DNA of 64,000 nucleotides from Sphaerulina vaccinii (GCA_022570795.1 JAKUDP010000004.1:2451434-2515433); one strand, 5' to 3'. Numbered from the stretch's first letter, positions 37,875 through 47,657 are shown. Numbers and translations are program-made. The notes: generated by a model from the sequence alone, not told the origin.

Positions 37875-39851
37875 TTAAGTACTCTTTGGCTGGCTCCCAT
37901 CATGGACGCGTTCGACTATTGCTTGGTGGCCGTTCACAGCACTCTCTGGTGCAGGTACCGCACCGAAGTCTGGGAAGTCGTGACCTGGCATCAAGTCGTG
38001 GCTACTGATATCCTTGCCATCGATGGAGGTAAGAATCTTCAAGACGACGTCTCCAAAGACTCTGGTCGCATATGCTCGAGCAGCAGCTATGATCCGTGGT
38101 TGTCCAGGTCTAAGAGCATTGAGAACTGCCATGTCCGTTTCTGACTTGCTATTGAACAAAGCTTGTAGTTCTTCGCGTGATCCTCGTGTGAGCAACACTC
38201 CTGTGCGTCGCCTGTGGTCACCAAATGCAGATGGAGCGAATTGTATACCGAGCCAAAACTTCGCTTTCGATGCGATGCCTTGCATCTGCACGAATGTTGT
38301 GACTCGATCTGGTAAGTGACGCTGGCTCGGCAGGCACATGACGCCAGTGCTCAAATTCCACAATGCATCAGGCCAAGCCTGCAGGATCTTGAACTCTTCG
38401 CCATGTTGTCTGCGTACCAGGAGCTTGAGCGTAGGCATCATACTTTCTATCGCGGCTCGGCGAGGCTTTATGATCGTCACACTGTGGAATGCGCGGTTGC
38501 CTTTGTAGTTCCACTGGTATGTTTCAACGCGTGGTCCTTGTGTGTCGACCCAGTACTGTCTTCTGGAACTTCTCGCATGCTTATCCTGACTCCTTGTGTG
38601 TACATCAGATTGAACAACCCGCAGCGCGAGAGGGCCGTTGAGGTTGTCTTGTTGGCGGCAATTCAGTATTGCTAGTTGGTAGCGCTCATCAAAGTAGAGT
38701 CCGTCAAAGGTCACTCCGTGATTCGTAGTACGGAAAGGCTCACTAGGCTGGCCACTGTCCCACAGGACTATCTTTGCGCATGAAATGAATTGTGCAGGGT
38801 CAATGGCAAACAGAAGGTCGTCCGTGGGCAGAGCTCTGCCCTTAATCCAATCCCACACAAATATCGACTGGTCGGCAGAATTCTTTATGATCTCTTCTTG
38901 CAGTCTGATGAACGCTCTATTTCCTTCTCCATATAGCAGTGGAAGATTAATACCCACAAGCCCGAGTAGCGAGTAGGCGCGGTCTTCTATGCGCGTAGTT
39001 TCGCGCTTCGCAGCCCACGAGAGCTTCCTTGCAGCTGCAAAGTTAGGTAGGTTATCGCGGTCTTGTAATACGAGGACGTCGACTCCAGTTGCGTATCGAA
39101 GCGCAGTCAGCAGGTCACTTTTCCTTCCCAGATTTACCCAAGCTCTGTTGTAGAATACCAGCTCTTTAGGAGCGATCAGCTCTTGTAGAGTCCAGCCTCG
39201 CTGGAACCACCGGCTTTTGCAAAACTTCTTGGTAACGTCGCTGTTCGGAGTGACCCACTCCTTCGTCTCTTCGTGCATCACATTGGAGGGTAATGACCGG
39301 TCCTGAACATATAGCACATCTTTGATGTCTTCCAAGAATGCATAACACACCCCAGCATCATAATACCATTGCCACATTGAATTGATTGCTTCGGTCAGCT
39401 CTGCCGAGCTCTCCTTATTAATGCAGCAGGTATCGATCCATGCATACTTGTACTTGTGATTCTTCGCCTTTTCGCAAGCCTTCACGATCTTGCGATATCC
39501 GGTTTTGTGCTTGCCTTCGCCAGCTTGGAACTCCTGGAAGGTTACTTCGTCATTCGACTGCCAAACGTGTGATAGAATGGCATAAGGCTCCACTTTTGAG
39601 TCGTGGAAGTAGCGTAATGTCAAGGCAGAGGTATCAATAAGCCACATGATGTATTCGTGCCTTGCTGAGGTTACAGCCAATGTCCACGAAGATTGAGAAG
39701 TTGAATCATGTTCGGGATGTCCTGGCGTCGTGATTGCTAAGCTGCGTGCATATGCAGTGGCGCTGTCCGTGATCGGCTCGCTTCGAGGTAGTGTAGGGGG
39801 ACATGCCGAAGGCGGCCACAGTTGAACCTCATCTGCATTGCAGGCTACCAT
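37875..39851 (-). CDS. HET-domain (heterokaryon incompatibility) protein
   Basis: 658 residues from the ATG 39851. An internal ATG at 39647 begins MWLIDTSALTLRYF, the typical N-terminus of HET proteins, so the shorter 590-residue form may be the real one. HET block 1 is YAILSHVWQSNDEVTFQEF, block 2 YAWIDTCCINKESSAELTEAI followed by MWQWYYDAGVCYAFLED, and block 3 SRWFQRGWTLQELIAP plus LVFYNRAW. GINLPLLYGEGNRAFIRLQEEI follows, as in HET-E/HET-D-like proteins. The C-terminal 350 residues have no NACHT or WD repeats. HET domains trigger programmed cell death in vegetative incompatibility and related fungal immunity. The partner is unknown. Located next to the two F-box-like arrays, a typical fast-evolving neighbourhood. 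Confidence 0.88.
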   Translation of the reverse strand: MVACNADEVQLWPPSACPPTLPRSEPITDSATAYARSLAITTPGHPEHDSTSQSSWTLAVTSARHEYIMWLIDTSALTLRYFHDSKVEPYAILSHVWQSNDEVTFQEFQAGEGKHKTGYRKIVKACEKAKNHKYKYAWIDTCCINKESSAELTEAINSMWQWYYDAGVCYAFLEDIKDVLYVQDRSLPSNVMHEETKEWVTPNSDVTKKFCKSRWFQRGWTLQELIAPKELVFYNRAWVNLGRKSDLLTALRYATGVDVLVLQDRDNLPNFAAARKLSWAAKRETTRIEDRAYSLLGLVGINLPLLYGEGNRAFIRLQEEIIKNSADQSIFVWDWIKGRALPTDDLLFAIDPAQFISCAKIVLWDSGQPSEPFRTTNHGVTFDGLYFDERYQLAILNCRQQDNLNGPLALRVVQSDVHTRSQDKHARSSRRQYWVDTQGPRVETYQWNYKGNRAFHSVTIIKPRRAAIESMMPTLKLLVRRQHGEEFKILQAWPDALWNLSTGVMCLPSQRHLPDRVTTFVQMQGIASKAKFWLGIQFAPSAFGDHRRRTGVLLTRGSREELQALFNSKSETDMAVLNALRPGQPRIIAAARAYATRVFGDVVLKILTSIDGKDISSHDLMPGHDFPDFGAVPAPESAVNGHQAIVERVHDGSQPKST

Positions 39852-40064
39852 AGCACTAATACTGAACAGCCACGCTCATTCTTCTCGAGCAACACCTAGA
39901 ACACCTTCGCCATTCCAAGAAAGCAACTTCATCCCCATCATCGCTTAATCATCATCACATACACCACCGACCATAACCCGCCATATCGTCTGGTATAAGC
40001 CATACTTTCATCCACCAGAAAACGCCTACTTATAGCAATAGAATCAGATTAACGCGTATCCACC

Positions 40065-43000
40065 TCAACCGCCTCCTTCGTCCTGACTGCCCTCCTCACT
40101 ACTACTCGTATCATCCTCCTCCTCCTCAAGCACAATCTTCCTCAGCACGCCCTTTTCGAACAAATCAAACACAAATCGATACTGAGGTATTCGATAAGCA
40201 TGTGAAGCCATCAGGACCATGACTTTTCTGAACAGAGCCGGAGAACCGAAGCCTGGCACACTTTTGTGCTTTAGGCTGTTCAGCTCAGTGAGAGCTTTAT
40301 TCGTCAGGACCGTGTTGCCCAGCTTGGTAACAGAATCGAGGATTTGCTGGTTTGTGGGGTCTGAGTCTGTCACCGCTGTGGGGCGGGACGCTATGAGGCC
40401 AGTCCCGCCAGATGGAGTAGAGGAGTCGAAGGGCTGGATACTGAACAGCCTGTCGAACTCCAAAGGTAGGACGTATCCGAGCGATTCGCCCATGACATTG
40501 ACTGTGCCGTCCCATCCGTGCTCTGCGAGGATCTCCTGTCCATGCAGTGACCTCGAAATAAGGCCAAGCACGAAGAAAGCCGTACCTCTCAGCGTGAGAA
40601 CTTGGCTCGTTTCCGCAATCTGCACGATATGTTTGACCACGTTCGACGATTCCAGGAAAGGAGCTCCCAATTCCATCGAGCCGACGTTGCCTACTGCCCA
40701 AAGACATCCTTTGAGTTTCAGTATCGTTTCAGGATCTTCTTCTTCCGTAGCGAAATCTTGTATCGTAGCGACGAATTCGCTGAAATGTCCTTTTTGCTTG
40801 AGAAGCTCAGCGCCTTCGACTGTTCTTGTGAGTTCGCGGTAGAAGTGTGGTGGAACGTATCCGAAGTCTTGAGGTGCCAGAGTAGTCTCTGTGCTGCCGG
40901 CTCCAGCAGATCGCGGCTTTTCAGGTGTGTCGGAGAGGGCTCGCGCGAGGGAGGCTTCGACGACTGTTACGTAGCTGTCGTTGCGCCCGAGGAACCAATC
41001 GTCCATCTCACGGGTAATGTAGTCTAGGCCATCGAGGTAATGGTATCCTACTGACGTGCTCAGGAAACGCAGAAGCAATGGCGCACCTATCTCGCCTAGA
41101 TGATCGAGCGCCGGACGACATTTCACCACATATTTCAGTGATCGAATGTCGTTGCAAGCTTCTTCCAGAATCTTAATAGCGACTTCGCAGACTTCGATTT
41201 CTGGGTCATAGAGTTGGTTGACGAGGAGTCGGATTGCCCATTCTGCTGCATCGCCTCCAGAAGTCGACATGATTGTGTTGTGTTGTTCTGAGATCGGAGC
41301 CGTAGCATATGTCCGTAAGAGGGTAGTAGCCATAGTGCGGATTTGCTTCGAGCCGGCGATCATTGCTTTGCAGAGGATGATCCTTGGATGTGAGTCGAGC
41401 GCATAGTCGAGTGATGTGAGGAGTGTTCGAATCAAGTCGTCTCGGTTCTTCAATTCGACAATGTGGTAGAACATATTGATGATATGCCACCTCTCCAGAA
41501 TCTGAAGTCCTTTGGGATCGCTGCACATCACGCCGAGGATTTGGAAGTAGCCTCCAACAAGCGTTTCCGAGAGACGATCAGGGCTGAACATCGGGTTCTT
41601 TGATGTGATGCCAGAGACGGAGTCGAGTTGAGCTAGACACTCTGCGAGCTGCCGTATCATTTTGTTGTTCAGCAGGAACATTGATCCTTCTTGTGTTTGC
41701 AACAGACTCTTGACGAGTGTGCAACCCATTCGAAGGTAGCGTTGATTTGCTTTTGTGTTTGAGGCATCTGAGAAACGGAATTGGAACGGTCGGAGGAACT
41801 TCAGAAGTCGATGTACAAACTTCGTCTTCTGAAGTGCTTCATAGAGACATGCTGGGTTGGTCAACGGAGCACCAACGAGCTCCTCAATGATGGTCCAGTC
41901 CCACTTAAGGTAGTTCACAGTGTTGAGAACGTTGGTTTCGAGTTGTCTGGCACGGTATTGGACTTCATCCATTGTGGCTTGTGAGGATTGTGTTTTTGAT
42001 GCTGATCTTGCGCGGGTGTCTTGGACTTCTCCACTTTTTGTCGACTGGATGGTGGTTGATGGGTCTGATCGCCAGAGTTTCAGGTTGACTTTATCGACCT
42101 GGTAGACTGTGGTCAAAGCCATGTATCGATCTTCGTTCTCATACTGTAAGGCGGAGTGGAATAAGCCTGGCATGGATTGCAGCTGTGCATTCCACGATTC
42201 CGGGAGAAGCTCGCTCGCTTTCTTGAGGACTTCTGTGATGAGCAGGTTGGTTCTTCTCTTCAGCGCATCGGAAGGAGCATCTCGTTCAGCACTGACAAGG
42301 CCTTGTAGCAGGCCATGTCGTAGCAGAGCGGCGAGTGCAACAGCAGTGAAGTGTTGTACGAGACTGCGCTTCTGGCTGTTGTCTTCTTCATTCTGCTTGG
42401 AAGATGTGGCTGGCTTCTCTTTTTGGAGGTTCACAACACGAGCATATGTTGTCAAGCGGCGACCACCGATGAATGGCGTGGACCACGACCGCCGCTCTAT
42501 TCGCAGAATGTCCATGAGAAGATCAAGTGTTGCAGTCCGTACTCGTATGTCGGTAACGTAAAGCGAGGACACCAGAGATCGAACAGGTAGGAAGTGGTGA
42601 AGCGAAAGTGTCATCAGCCCAGACCAGCTTTTGAACAGCCCAGCAATCACCCTCGAGCTGGATATCAGCCTGTCCTCGTATGAGTGTGAGAAGTGAGGTT
42701 CCGTGAACGTGGCGAATGCAGAGCTGAACTCGAAGCCAGATCGCAAGACTCCTCTCCGAGCAGGCAGGTCCATGAGGTGTAGTAAAGGTCCGAGTAGTGT
42801 CTCTGGCGCGTGGTAGACACCATTACCCATTGCTTCTGCCAGAACACTGATCCCGCCTGCATTGACAACCAGCATTGGCTCTTTCAGTAGCATCTCTGCC
42901 AGAGTTAGAATGGCTATACTTCGCAGCTGATCATCTGAGTGGTCCGCCACAGCCACGACAATGCGTGCAACAGCAGGGTGTATCTCCTGCGTCCCATCTT

Positions 43001-43976
43001 TGACGTCGAGAAAAGCTCGTATGAACTTCAAAGCCTGTTCTCTTTCAACCCGAGCTTTGCTCTCCTTTACCAGGGATAAGATAACCAGATAGTCCGTATG
43101 CAGCGCACGTATCGTCCTCAAAGACTTTCGATTCGTGATGGCATACCGCATCACTCTGTAGCCAGCCGCAACAACCTCCCGGCTGTCGCTCAGTAACATA
43201 ACCTGCATTCGTATCCCAAAAATGGACCACGCCAAATCATACTTGAGCGTAGGATGTCTCCGGAATAGCTCAACCAGATCATTAGCCTGATTGATGTAGT
43301 AGTCTGGTGACATATCTTCTGCCTCCAGTGCTTGCAGTATTTCCGCCAGAATATAGGAAGGAGACTCCAGCTCCGGGTCCTGATCTTCATCCACCTCATC
43401 CAGATCCTGTGAAGGTCTCCCATCATTCAGTGTGATGGGCTGCACCGGCCGGAACAGTTGAGAGAGTCTCCCCTTGGGACTTATAGGCGCCTCTTTACTC
43501 TTTTGTATTTCTGCCTCCAAGTCCAACTTCAGCTGCGCGATCTTTCTGTTCGAACTGTTCAGCTGGCTCTCCGCAGCTAATCTCTGATCTTTCGACTTCT
43601 TGGCTTTGGTCTCCCTATTCAATGCCTCTAGCAAGTTCTCCGTTCCTGCCTTCAGCCGTGTCTGCTTCTCAATCTCATGCCTGAGGTCTCCCTGTCTCTG
43701 CTCGCTGCTGGTGGGGTCTGTCGTCCCATCCTCGAAGTTGTTGCCATAGGCAGAGGAATGTAAGTCTAATCGACTATTGAAGGATTTGAGGTCGGAGGTG
43801 AAGCTTCCTGGAGCGGTGGTCATTTGAGGCCGAACATAGGACATGCTTGGCTTCGCGGTGACGAAGCTGGAAGCAGCCAAACTCCCTCCATCTTTGGCGG
43901 AACGCGAGGGCGGGATGAGAATGCCATTGGGGCCTACGGAAGTCCCGTTACCGCCGCGGTGTGGTGGTTGTGTCAT
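40065..43976 (-). CDS. ste16: TORC2 subunit, Rictor/Ste16/Tsc11 family
   Basis: A 1303-residue, single-exon protein. Rictor is the defining scaffold of TOR complex 2, which phosphorylates AGC kinases to control plasma-membrane stress, actin and ceramide synthesis. The N-terminal coiled-coil/HR1-like segment spans about 95-165 (HEIEKQTRLKAGTENLLEAL, LNSSNRKIAQLKLDLEAEI). The Rictor N-terminal armadillo domain follows (SREVVAAGYRVMRYAITN, LRTIRALHTDYLVI, KFIRAFLDVKDG, LTLAEMLLKEPMLVVNAGGI). Then comes the middle domain (ITREMDDWFLGRNDSYV) and the V-domain (LKGCLWAVGNVGSMELGAPF, LRGTAFFVLGLISRSLHG). The tail is acidic (EEEEDDTSSSEEG). Length fits Pezizomycotina orthologues. No intron is needed. 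The start ATG begins MTQPPHRGGNG. Very secure by motif order. Confidence 0.92.
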   Translation of the reverse strand: MTQPPHRGGNGTSVGPNGILIPPSRSAKDGGSLAASSFVTAKPSMSYVRPQMTTAPGSFTSDLKSFNSRLDLHSSAYGNNFEDGTTDPTSSEQRQGDLRHEIEKQTRLKAGTENLLEALNRETKAKKSKDQRLAAESQLNSSNRKIAQLKLDLEAEIQKSKEAPISPKGRLSQLFRPVQPITLNDGRPSQDLDEVDEDQDPELESPSYILAEILQALEAEDMSPDYYINQANDLVELFRRHPTLKYDLAWSIFGIRMQVMLLSDSREVVAAGYRVMRYAITNRKSLRTIRALHTDYLVILSLVKESKARVEREQALKFIRAFLDVKDGTQEIHPAVARIVVAVADHSDDQLRSIAILTLAEMLLKEPMLVVNAGGISVLAEAMGNGVYHAPETLLGPLLHLMDLPARRGVLRSGFEFSSAFATFTEPHFSHSYEDRLISSSRVIAGLFKSWSGLMTLSLHHFLPVRSLVSSLYVTDIRVRTATLDLLMDILRIERRSWSTPFIGGRRLTTYARVVNLQKEKPATSSKQNEEDNSQKRSLVQHFTAVALAALLRHGLLQGLVSAERDAPSDALKRRTNLLITEVLKKASELLPESWNAQLQSMPGLFHSALQYENEDRYMALTTVYQVDKVNLKLWRSDPSTTIQSTKSGEVQDTRARSASKTQSSQATMDEVQYRARQLETNVLNTVNYLKWDWTIIEELVGAPLTNPACLYEALQKTKFVHRLLKFLRPFQFRFSDASNTKANQRYLRMGCTLVKSLLQTQEGSMFLLNNKMIRQLAECLAQLDSVSGITSKNPMFSPDRLSETLVGGYFQILGVMCSDPKGLQILERWHIINMFYHIVELKNRDDLIRTLLTSLDYALDSHPRIILCKAMIAGSKQIRTMATTLLRTYATAPISEQHNTIMSTSGGDAAEWAIRLLVNQLYDPEIEVCEVAIKILEEACNDIRSLKYVVKCRPALDHLGEIGAPLLLRFLSTSVGYHYLDGLDYITREMDDWFLGRNDSYVTVVEASLARALSDTPEKPRSAGAGSTETTLAPQDFGYVPPHFYRELTRTVEGAELLKQKGHFSEFVATIQDFATEEEDPETILKLKGCLWAVGNVGSMELGAPFLESSNVVKHIVQIAETSQVLTLRGTAFFVLGLISRSLHGQEILAEHGWDGTVNVMGESLGYVLPLEFDRLFSIQPFDSSTPSGGTGLIASRPTAVTDSDPTNQQILDSVTKLGNTVLTNKALTELNSLKHKSVPGFGSPALFRKVMVLMASHAYRIPQYRFVFDLFEKGVLRKIVLEEEEDDTSSSEEGSQDEGGG

Positions 43977-44741
43977 GAAGGGCTTCCGCCTGTTCTGTGG
44001 TCTCTAAGTTATCCGTCATTGGGAAGTGGGAGTGGTGGAGGTTCCTCTAGAAATCCAGACGTCGGTATGCATTGAGCTCAACTCTTTCCATGTCAATCAT
44101 CTCCCTTATCCTCGCTCTTATGTTGGTGGAGGAGATGTTACGTCTCACAGTGCTGACTGACTGTTACGAAGCAGACCTCAAGTCGCGTTTCATCTACATC
44201 CCGAGTTGACGTGCATATGGATCGATCAGGGACCGACATATGAACTAGCCGAATCCATGCTAGTCTATATAGACCCTCTTCACCATAAGGCAGAAACATA
44301 CATTCTAGCCTTACAACAACGACAACAACATTGACGATGGTTGATGATGAGCCCCAGCAAGGATGATAGAGGAAGTATGCCGTCGCCCCGAAGGCAAGCA
44401 TTGACAAGCACTTGTTCGAGCCGTAGTGGCGTGAGAATCGGTGGGAAGAGAGTACTATCGGCGTGCTCCGCCATGCAGTGCAGCGCCGATCTCAGTCCGT
44501 CTGGTCCCTTGAACCAACCTCGACTCACCTCACTGCAGCGTTCTGCGATATCACCTGCTTTGGCCAGATTCTACTGGCTCCGATAAGCTGCAGCAGTATA
44601 TCAACGGTGAGGCTGCTGTTCTCCTTCCTTTTGTCCTCTCGCTATCATACAAAGGAACAAGCATCCCTTACACCTGAACTCTACTACTCCCATACAGCTA
44701 CAGCTCTACACCAACCTCACACGACAAACACAGCAACGATC
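43977..44741. promoter_or_regulatory. Divergent promoter region, Rictor / uricase, with nitrogen-control-like sites
   Basis: About 765 bases upstream of the uricase ATG. Two HGATAR sites that AreA-type GATA factors bind are present: CGATAA at 44581..44586 and, on the minus strand, TGATAG at 44642..44647. A near match to the UaY palindrome TCGG-N6-CCGA occurs at 44458..44471 (last base C instead of A). In Aspergillus, uricase is induced by uric acid through UaY and needs AreA. Here the motifs are short and only suggestive. A TATATCA element is at 44597. Confidence 0.35.
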
Positions 44742-45647
44742 ATGGCCTCCCTCTCCCACGCCCGCTACGGCAAAGATAACGTCCGCATCTTCAAACGCGA
44801 CAAGAACACCAATGGCTCCGAAACCGTCACCGAAATGACCGTCTGCACCATGCTAGAAGGCGACATCGAAGCCTCATGGACCCACGCAGACAACAAGAAC
44901 ATCGTAGCAACAGACACACAGAAGCAGACAGTCTACGTGATGGCGAAACAACATCCTGTCAACCCACCAGAGCTCTTCGCTTCGATCCTTGGCGAGCACT
45001 TCATCAAGACTTATGGACATATTACGAGCGCGCATGTTTGGATCACGGTACATAAGTGGACTCGCATGACGGTTCAGGGGAAGGAGCATCCTCATTCTTT
45101 TGTTAGAGATGGAGAGGAGAAGAGGACTGTTTATGCTATCGCAGACCGTAAGAGTGGGATTAAGCTGAGATCTGGATTGGAAGGTCTTCTAGTGTTGAAG
45201 AGTACTGGATCACAATTCCATTCTTTCCACCGAGATGAATATACGCGTCTTCCAGAAACTTGGGACCGTATCCTCTCCACCGCGGTGGACGCACACTGGA
45301 ATTGGAAGACTTACGCTACTGTCGCCGATGTGCAGAAAGACCAGGCTGTTTTCGATCGCGCATACGGTGATGCTCAACGCATCACGCTGGAGACGTTTGC
45401 TACGGAGAACTCGCCTTCCGTACAAAACACGATGTATTTGATGAGTGAGCAGATTCTGGCTGCTGCTGCTGGGGTTGAGTCAGTGGAGTACTCGCTGCCG
45501 AACAAGCACTACTTCGAGATTGATCTTAGCTGGTACAAGGGATTGAAGAACACTGGAAAGGATGCGAGTGTTTATGCGCCGCAGAGTGATCCTAATGGAT
45601 TGATTCAGTGTGTTGTTACGAGGAAGGGTGGGAAGGCGAAGTTGTAA
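44742..45647 (+). CDS. uaZ: Urate oxidase (uricase), peroxisomal
   Basis: 301 residues, the same length as the Aspergillus flavus enzyme. Oxidises uric acid to 5-hydroxyisourate in purine catabolism. The ATG at 44742 gives MASLSHARYGKDNVRIF. The frame continues upstream without an ATG-supported extension. Catalytic residues are present: Lys11 (ARYGK), Thr of IVATDTQKQT, and His in the uricase signature LPNKHYFEIDLSW. Further signatures are AHVWITVHKWTRM and VLKSTGSQF. It ends in AKL, a PTS1 peroxisomal import signal. The promoter carries GATA-like and UaY-like sites. Downstream starts the repeated RNA-gene-like array. Confidence 0.96.
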   Translation: MASLSHARYGKDNVRIFKRDKNTNGSETVTEMTVCTMLEGDIEASWTHADNKNIVATDTQKQTVYVMAKQHPVNPPELFASILGEHFIKTYGHITSAHVWITVHKWTRMTVQGKEHPHSFVRDGEEKRTVYAIADRKSGIKLRSGLEGLLVLKSTGSQFHSFHRDEYTRLPETWDRILSTAVDAHWNWKTYATVADVQKDQAVFDRAYGDAQRITLETFATENSPSVQNTMYLMSEQILAAAAGVESVEYSLPNKHYFEIDLSWYKGLKNTGKDASVYAPQSDPNGLIQCVVTRKGGKAKL

Positions 45648-45867
45648 GAAGTTTTGACTTGAAGGCAATGGAGTTTAGATATGGATATGGCATGGCGATG
45701 GGTGTGATAATTTATGACGATACAGATATAAGTTCAAAGATACCCTTTCAGCAGACAATCTCTTCTCTCTGTCGATCTTGCCAACTCGACTGGTCTGCCG
45801 CGCATATTGGCGCTATCATACGATTCATCAAGGACAGAACTTCGTGCAAAAAGGTAGCAGATGAAGC

Positions 45868-46022
45868 AAAACAATCGCCTAAGCTTCACGCGATAGCCAT
45901 CAAATGTTCTGCATGAACAAAGTCAAATGGCTTCTGAACCCGCTCCGATTTGTCTACTGACCAAGCATTAGTTTACACCAACGACTTACTGGCCATACCG
46001 CTAGACCACGGACGACTGTTAC
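45868..46022 (-). ncRNA. Candidate Pol III-type ncRNA, copy A
   Basis: On the minus strand: A box TGGTCTAGCGG at 46008..45998, a GGTC/GGCC stem directly around it, then the conserved hairpin (CGTTGG...CTAATG) and a TTTT run at 45871..45868, with a second TTTTT run just beyond (about 45852). The position 37 bases upstream of the A box has only a weak TATA-like sequence (CACATG). Length from presumed start to T run is about 155 nt. Confidence 0.5.
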
Positions 46023-46128
46023 CAACCTCGTCTTCGACATCATGTGCAGAGGCTCAGTTGCATCGTTCGTGGCAAAGAAACATGGCTGTCGGAGGGATAT
46101 AATGATAGCAAAAAGGTGAATGAAGAGC

Positions 46129-46278
46129 AAAACAATCGCCGTTGACCCACGGGAAGGGAGACGCCGGCCACTATCGAAGTCGTGTGCCTTCGAGAGGCAC
46201 TAGAGACTTCTCCCTATCAAGCATTAGCATACACGAACGACTTACTGCTCTAGCCGCTGAACCTGTGACGACTATTGA
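46129..46278 (-). ncRNA. Candidate Pol III-type ncRNA, copy B
   Basis: A TATAT element is at 46306..46301, about 38 bases upstream of an A-box-like GGTTCAGCGGC (46263..46253). The A-box-side stem is kept by compensatory change (GTTC with GAGC). The hairpin is CGTTCG...CTAATG, then TTTT at 46132..46129 and TTTTT about 20 bases further. About 150 nt. Confidence 0.5.
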
Positions 46279-46383
46279 AGAAACGACGATTCCTGATAGC
46301 ATATAGACACCCAACTGCATCGTTCGTGGCAAAGTGATCGATGAAGGACTACTAGTAGAGAGCAAAAAGTCGAGGTAAGATGC

Positions 46384-46537
46384 AAAACAATCGCCTTTAG
46401 CTTGGAGAGTACAGACCAGTGAGAGCGACGGAGAAGCTACAGAACTTCGAGCTTCGAGCACTAGCTGCTGTTTGTCACGCATTAGCATACACTAACGACT
46501 TACTAATTCACCCGCTAGACCACGGACGACTGTTGAA
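46384..46537 (-). ncRNA. Candidate Pol III-type ncRNA, copy C
   Basis: TATATG element at 46564..46559, 37 bases upstream of a perfect A box TGGTCTAGCGG (46522..46512). Hairpin CGTTAG-TGTATG-CTAATG. A GCTCGAAGC element about 60 bases further could be a degenerate B box. TTTT at 46387..46384, followed by TTTTT near 46366. About 154 nt. In the plus direction this copy alone has a short open stretch, which the other copies do not share. Confidence 0.5.
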
Positions 46538-46632
46538 GAAGCAACAATTCTTGAGAGCATATAGTTGTTAACCGGTTTGTCTGCATTTATAAAGGAAGAT
46601 ATTACAATTGGTAAAAAGGTATAGCGAAGACG

Positions 46633-46795
46633 AAAAACGATCCTTTTCAGCCTAGAAGTACCTTAGCTTGTTCGTTACTCCGAGTCCAGAAGTCCTGGTG
46701 CTTCAAGGGGGCTCTTCTAACAACTGCTTATCAGGCATTAGCTATGCTAACGACTTATTGATCTTTCCGCTAGACCTGTGAGGACTGTTGAGAAC
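46633..46795 (-). ncRNA. Candidate Pol III-type ncRNA, copy D
   Basis: CATATT element near 46813-46818, about 37 bases upstream of the A-box-like AGGTCTAGCGG (46777..46767), with a GGTC/GATC stem. Hairpin CGTTAGC-ATA-GCTAATG. T runs TTTTT at 46637..46633 and TTTTT near 46614-46618. About 163 nt. Confidence 0.5.
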
Positions 46796-46864
46796 GGAAG
46801 AATGAATCATCGAATATGATGTCCAATTGTGTTGAAAAAAGCAGTGGAAGCTCGAAGGTAGAGC

Positions 46865-47021
46865 AAAAAGGTAAACAATCGCCCGTTAGCCCAGGTCTCT
46901 AAGCAGCCACAGCCGCGAATCAAGTCATTCGGCCTGAAGCCAAAGCCAGCATGTCCTTTTCAAGCATTAGCATAGCTAACGACTTAGTGATTTGACCACT
47001 AGACCATTTACGACTGTTGAG
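46865..47021 (-). ncRNA. Candidate Pol III-type ncRNA, copy E
   Basis: A-box-like TGGTCTAGTGG at 47006..46996, hairpin CGTTAGC-TAT-GCTAATG. The A-box-side stem is weaker than in other copies. The TATA position has CACATA only. T runs: TTTTT at 46869..46865 and TTTTTT near 46838. About 157 nt. Confidence 0.45.
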
Positions 47022-47114
47022 AAAGGACAATGCTTGGGCGTATGTGGAGGTCCAATTGCTTCCCGCACTTGTAGAGAAACATGCCCACGATTAGCGAAAT
47101 GCATAGTCAAGAGC

Positions 47115-47271
47115 AAAAAAACCGCCTGAGTCTATGGTTCTTGTCAGCGTCTCGCGAAAGGCCCCAAAGCTATTCAACTTCGGTACTCAGCATCGACAGC
47201 CTTTTGTCAAGCATTAGCATGAGCTCATGGCTTGCTGCTCTTTCCGCTAGACTATTGGCGAGCGTTGACAA
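47115..47271 (-). ncRNA. Candidate Pol III-type ncRNA, copy F
   Basis: A-box-like TAGTCTAGCGG at 47254..47244. The hairpin is changed but still perfectly paired (CATGAG-CTCATG) next to the kept CTAATG. T run of seven (47121..47115). No clear TATA. About 157 nt. This and the partial unit on its right are the most diverged. Confidence 0.42.
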
Positions 47272-47657
47272 AGGAGGATTGCTGATTGCATGTGATAGCT
47301 CAATCGTCTTGCTCGTTGCCAAAGGTACAGAAGTCGCATCAGCAAAAGCTGGCGTATAAGGCAAAAGAGTCGCCTTGTCTTAGCCCGAGAAGATGGCGCG
47401 GCAGGTCGAACGACCTGTTGCTAATCAAATCATTTTTCAGTATCCCCAGCCGTATATGAGATTCCAATTGCCTTGTCCTTGTCACGAGGGAGATGGCACA
47501 AGTCGTGAAGTGGAACGCTGAAAACCTTTTATTGCGTTGCGACTCAATCTTCTATGCTGTACATAGTCTTGCTACAAGTCTTCTCTTCAGGTACTGTACA
47601 GTCTTGTTTCTGCTGCACGCTTGGGAAAGGCAACCGGACCCAAAGAAGCTTCTCCCA

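Larger units (their letters stand above)
45840..47500 (-). repeat. Tandem array of about 230-260 bp units (six intact plus one partial)
   Basis: A conserved core, fwd GCATTAGCATACACTAACGA then CTTACTG and CCGCTAGACCA-GGACGACTGTTG, recurs with its GCATT start at 45965, 46221, 46479, 46735, 46964 and 47211 (spacings 256, 258, 256, 229, 247). Left of each core, at about 95-105 bases, is GCAAAACAATCGCC or a variant, and right of it, at about 50-80 bases, a CCAATTGC...TCGTTCGTGGCAAAG-like element. The remaining bases vary freely, so selection on short elements is suggested. A seventh full copy lies at 49136-49297, and a decayed unit without the core lies at about 47341-47500. The units are not AT-rich and show no RIP. 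I see no open reading frame shared by all copies. Interpretation of each unit as a Pol III-type gene on the minus strand is given in the individual entries. Confidence 0.8.

Noticed and set aside
45900..47400. CRISPR-like or protein-repeat reading of the 250-base array
   Set aside because: Units are far longer than CRISPR repeats, this is a eukaryote, and frames are not maintained between copies.
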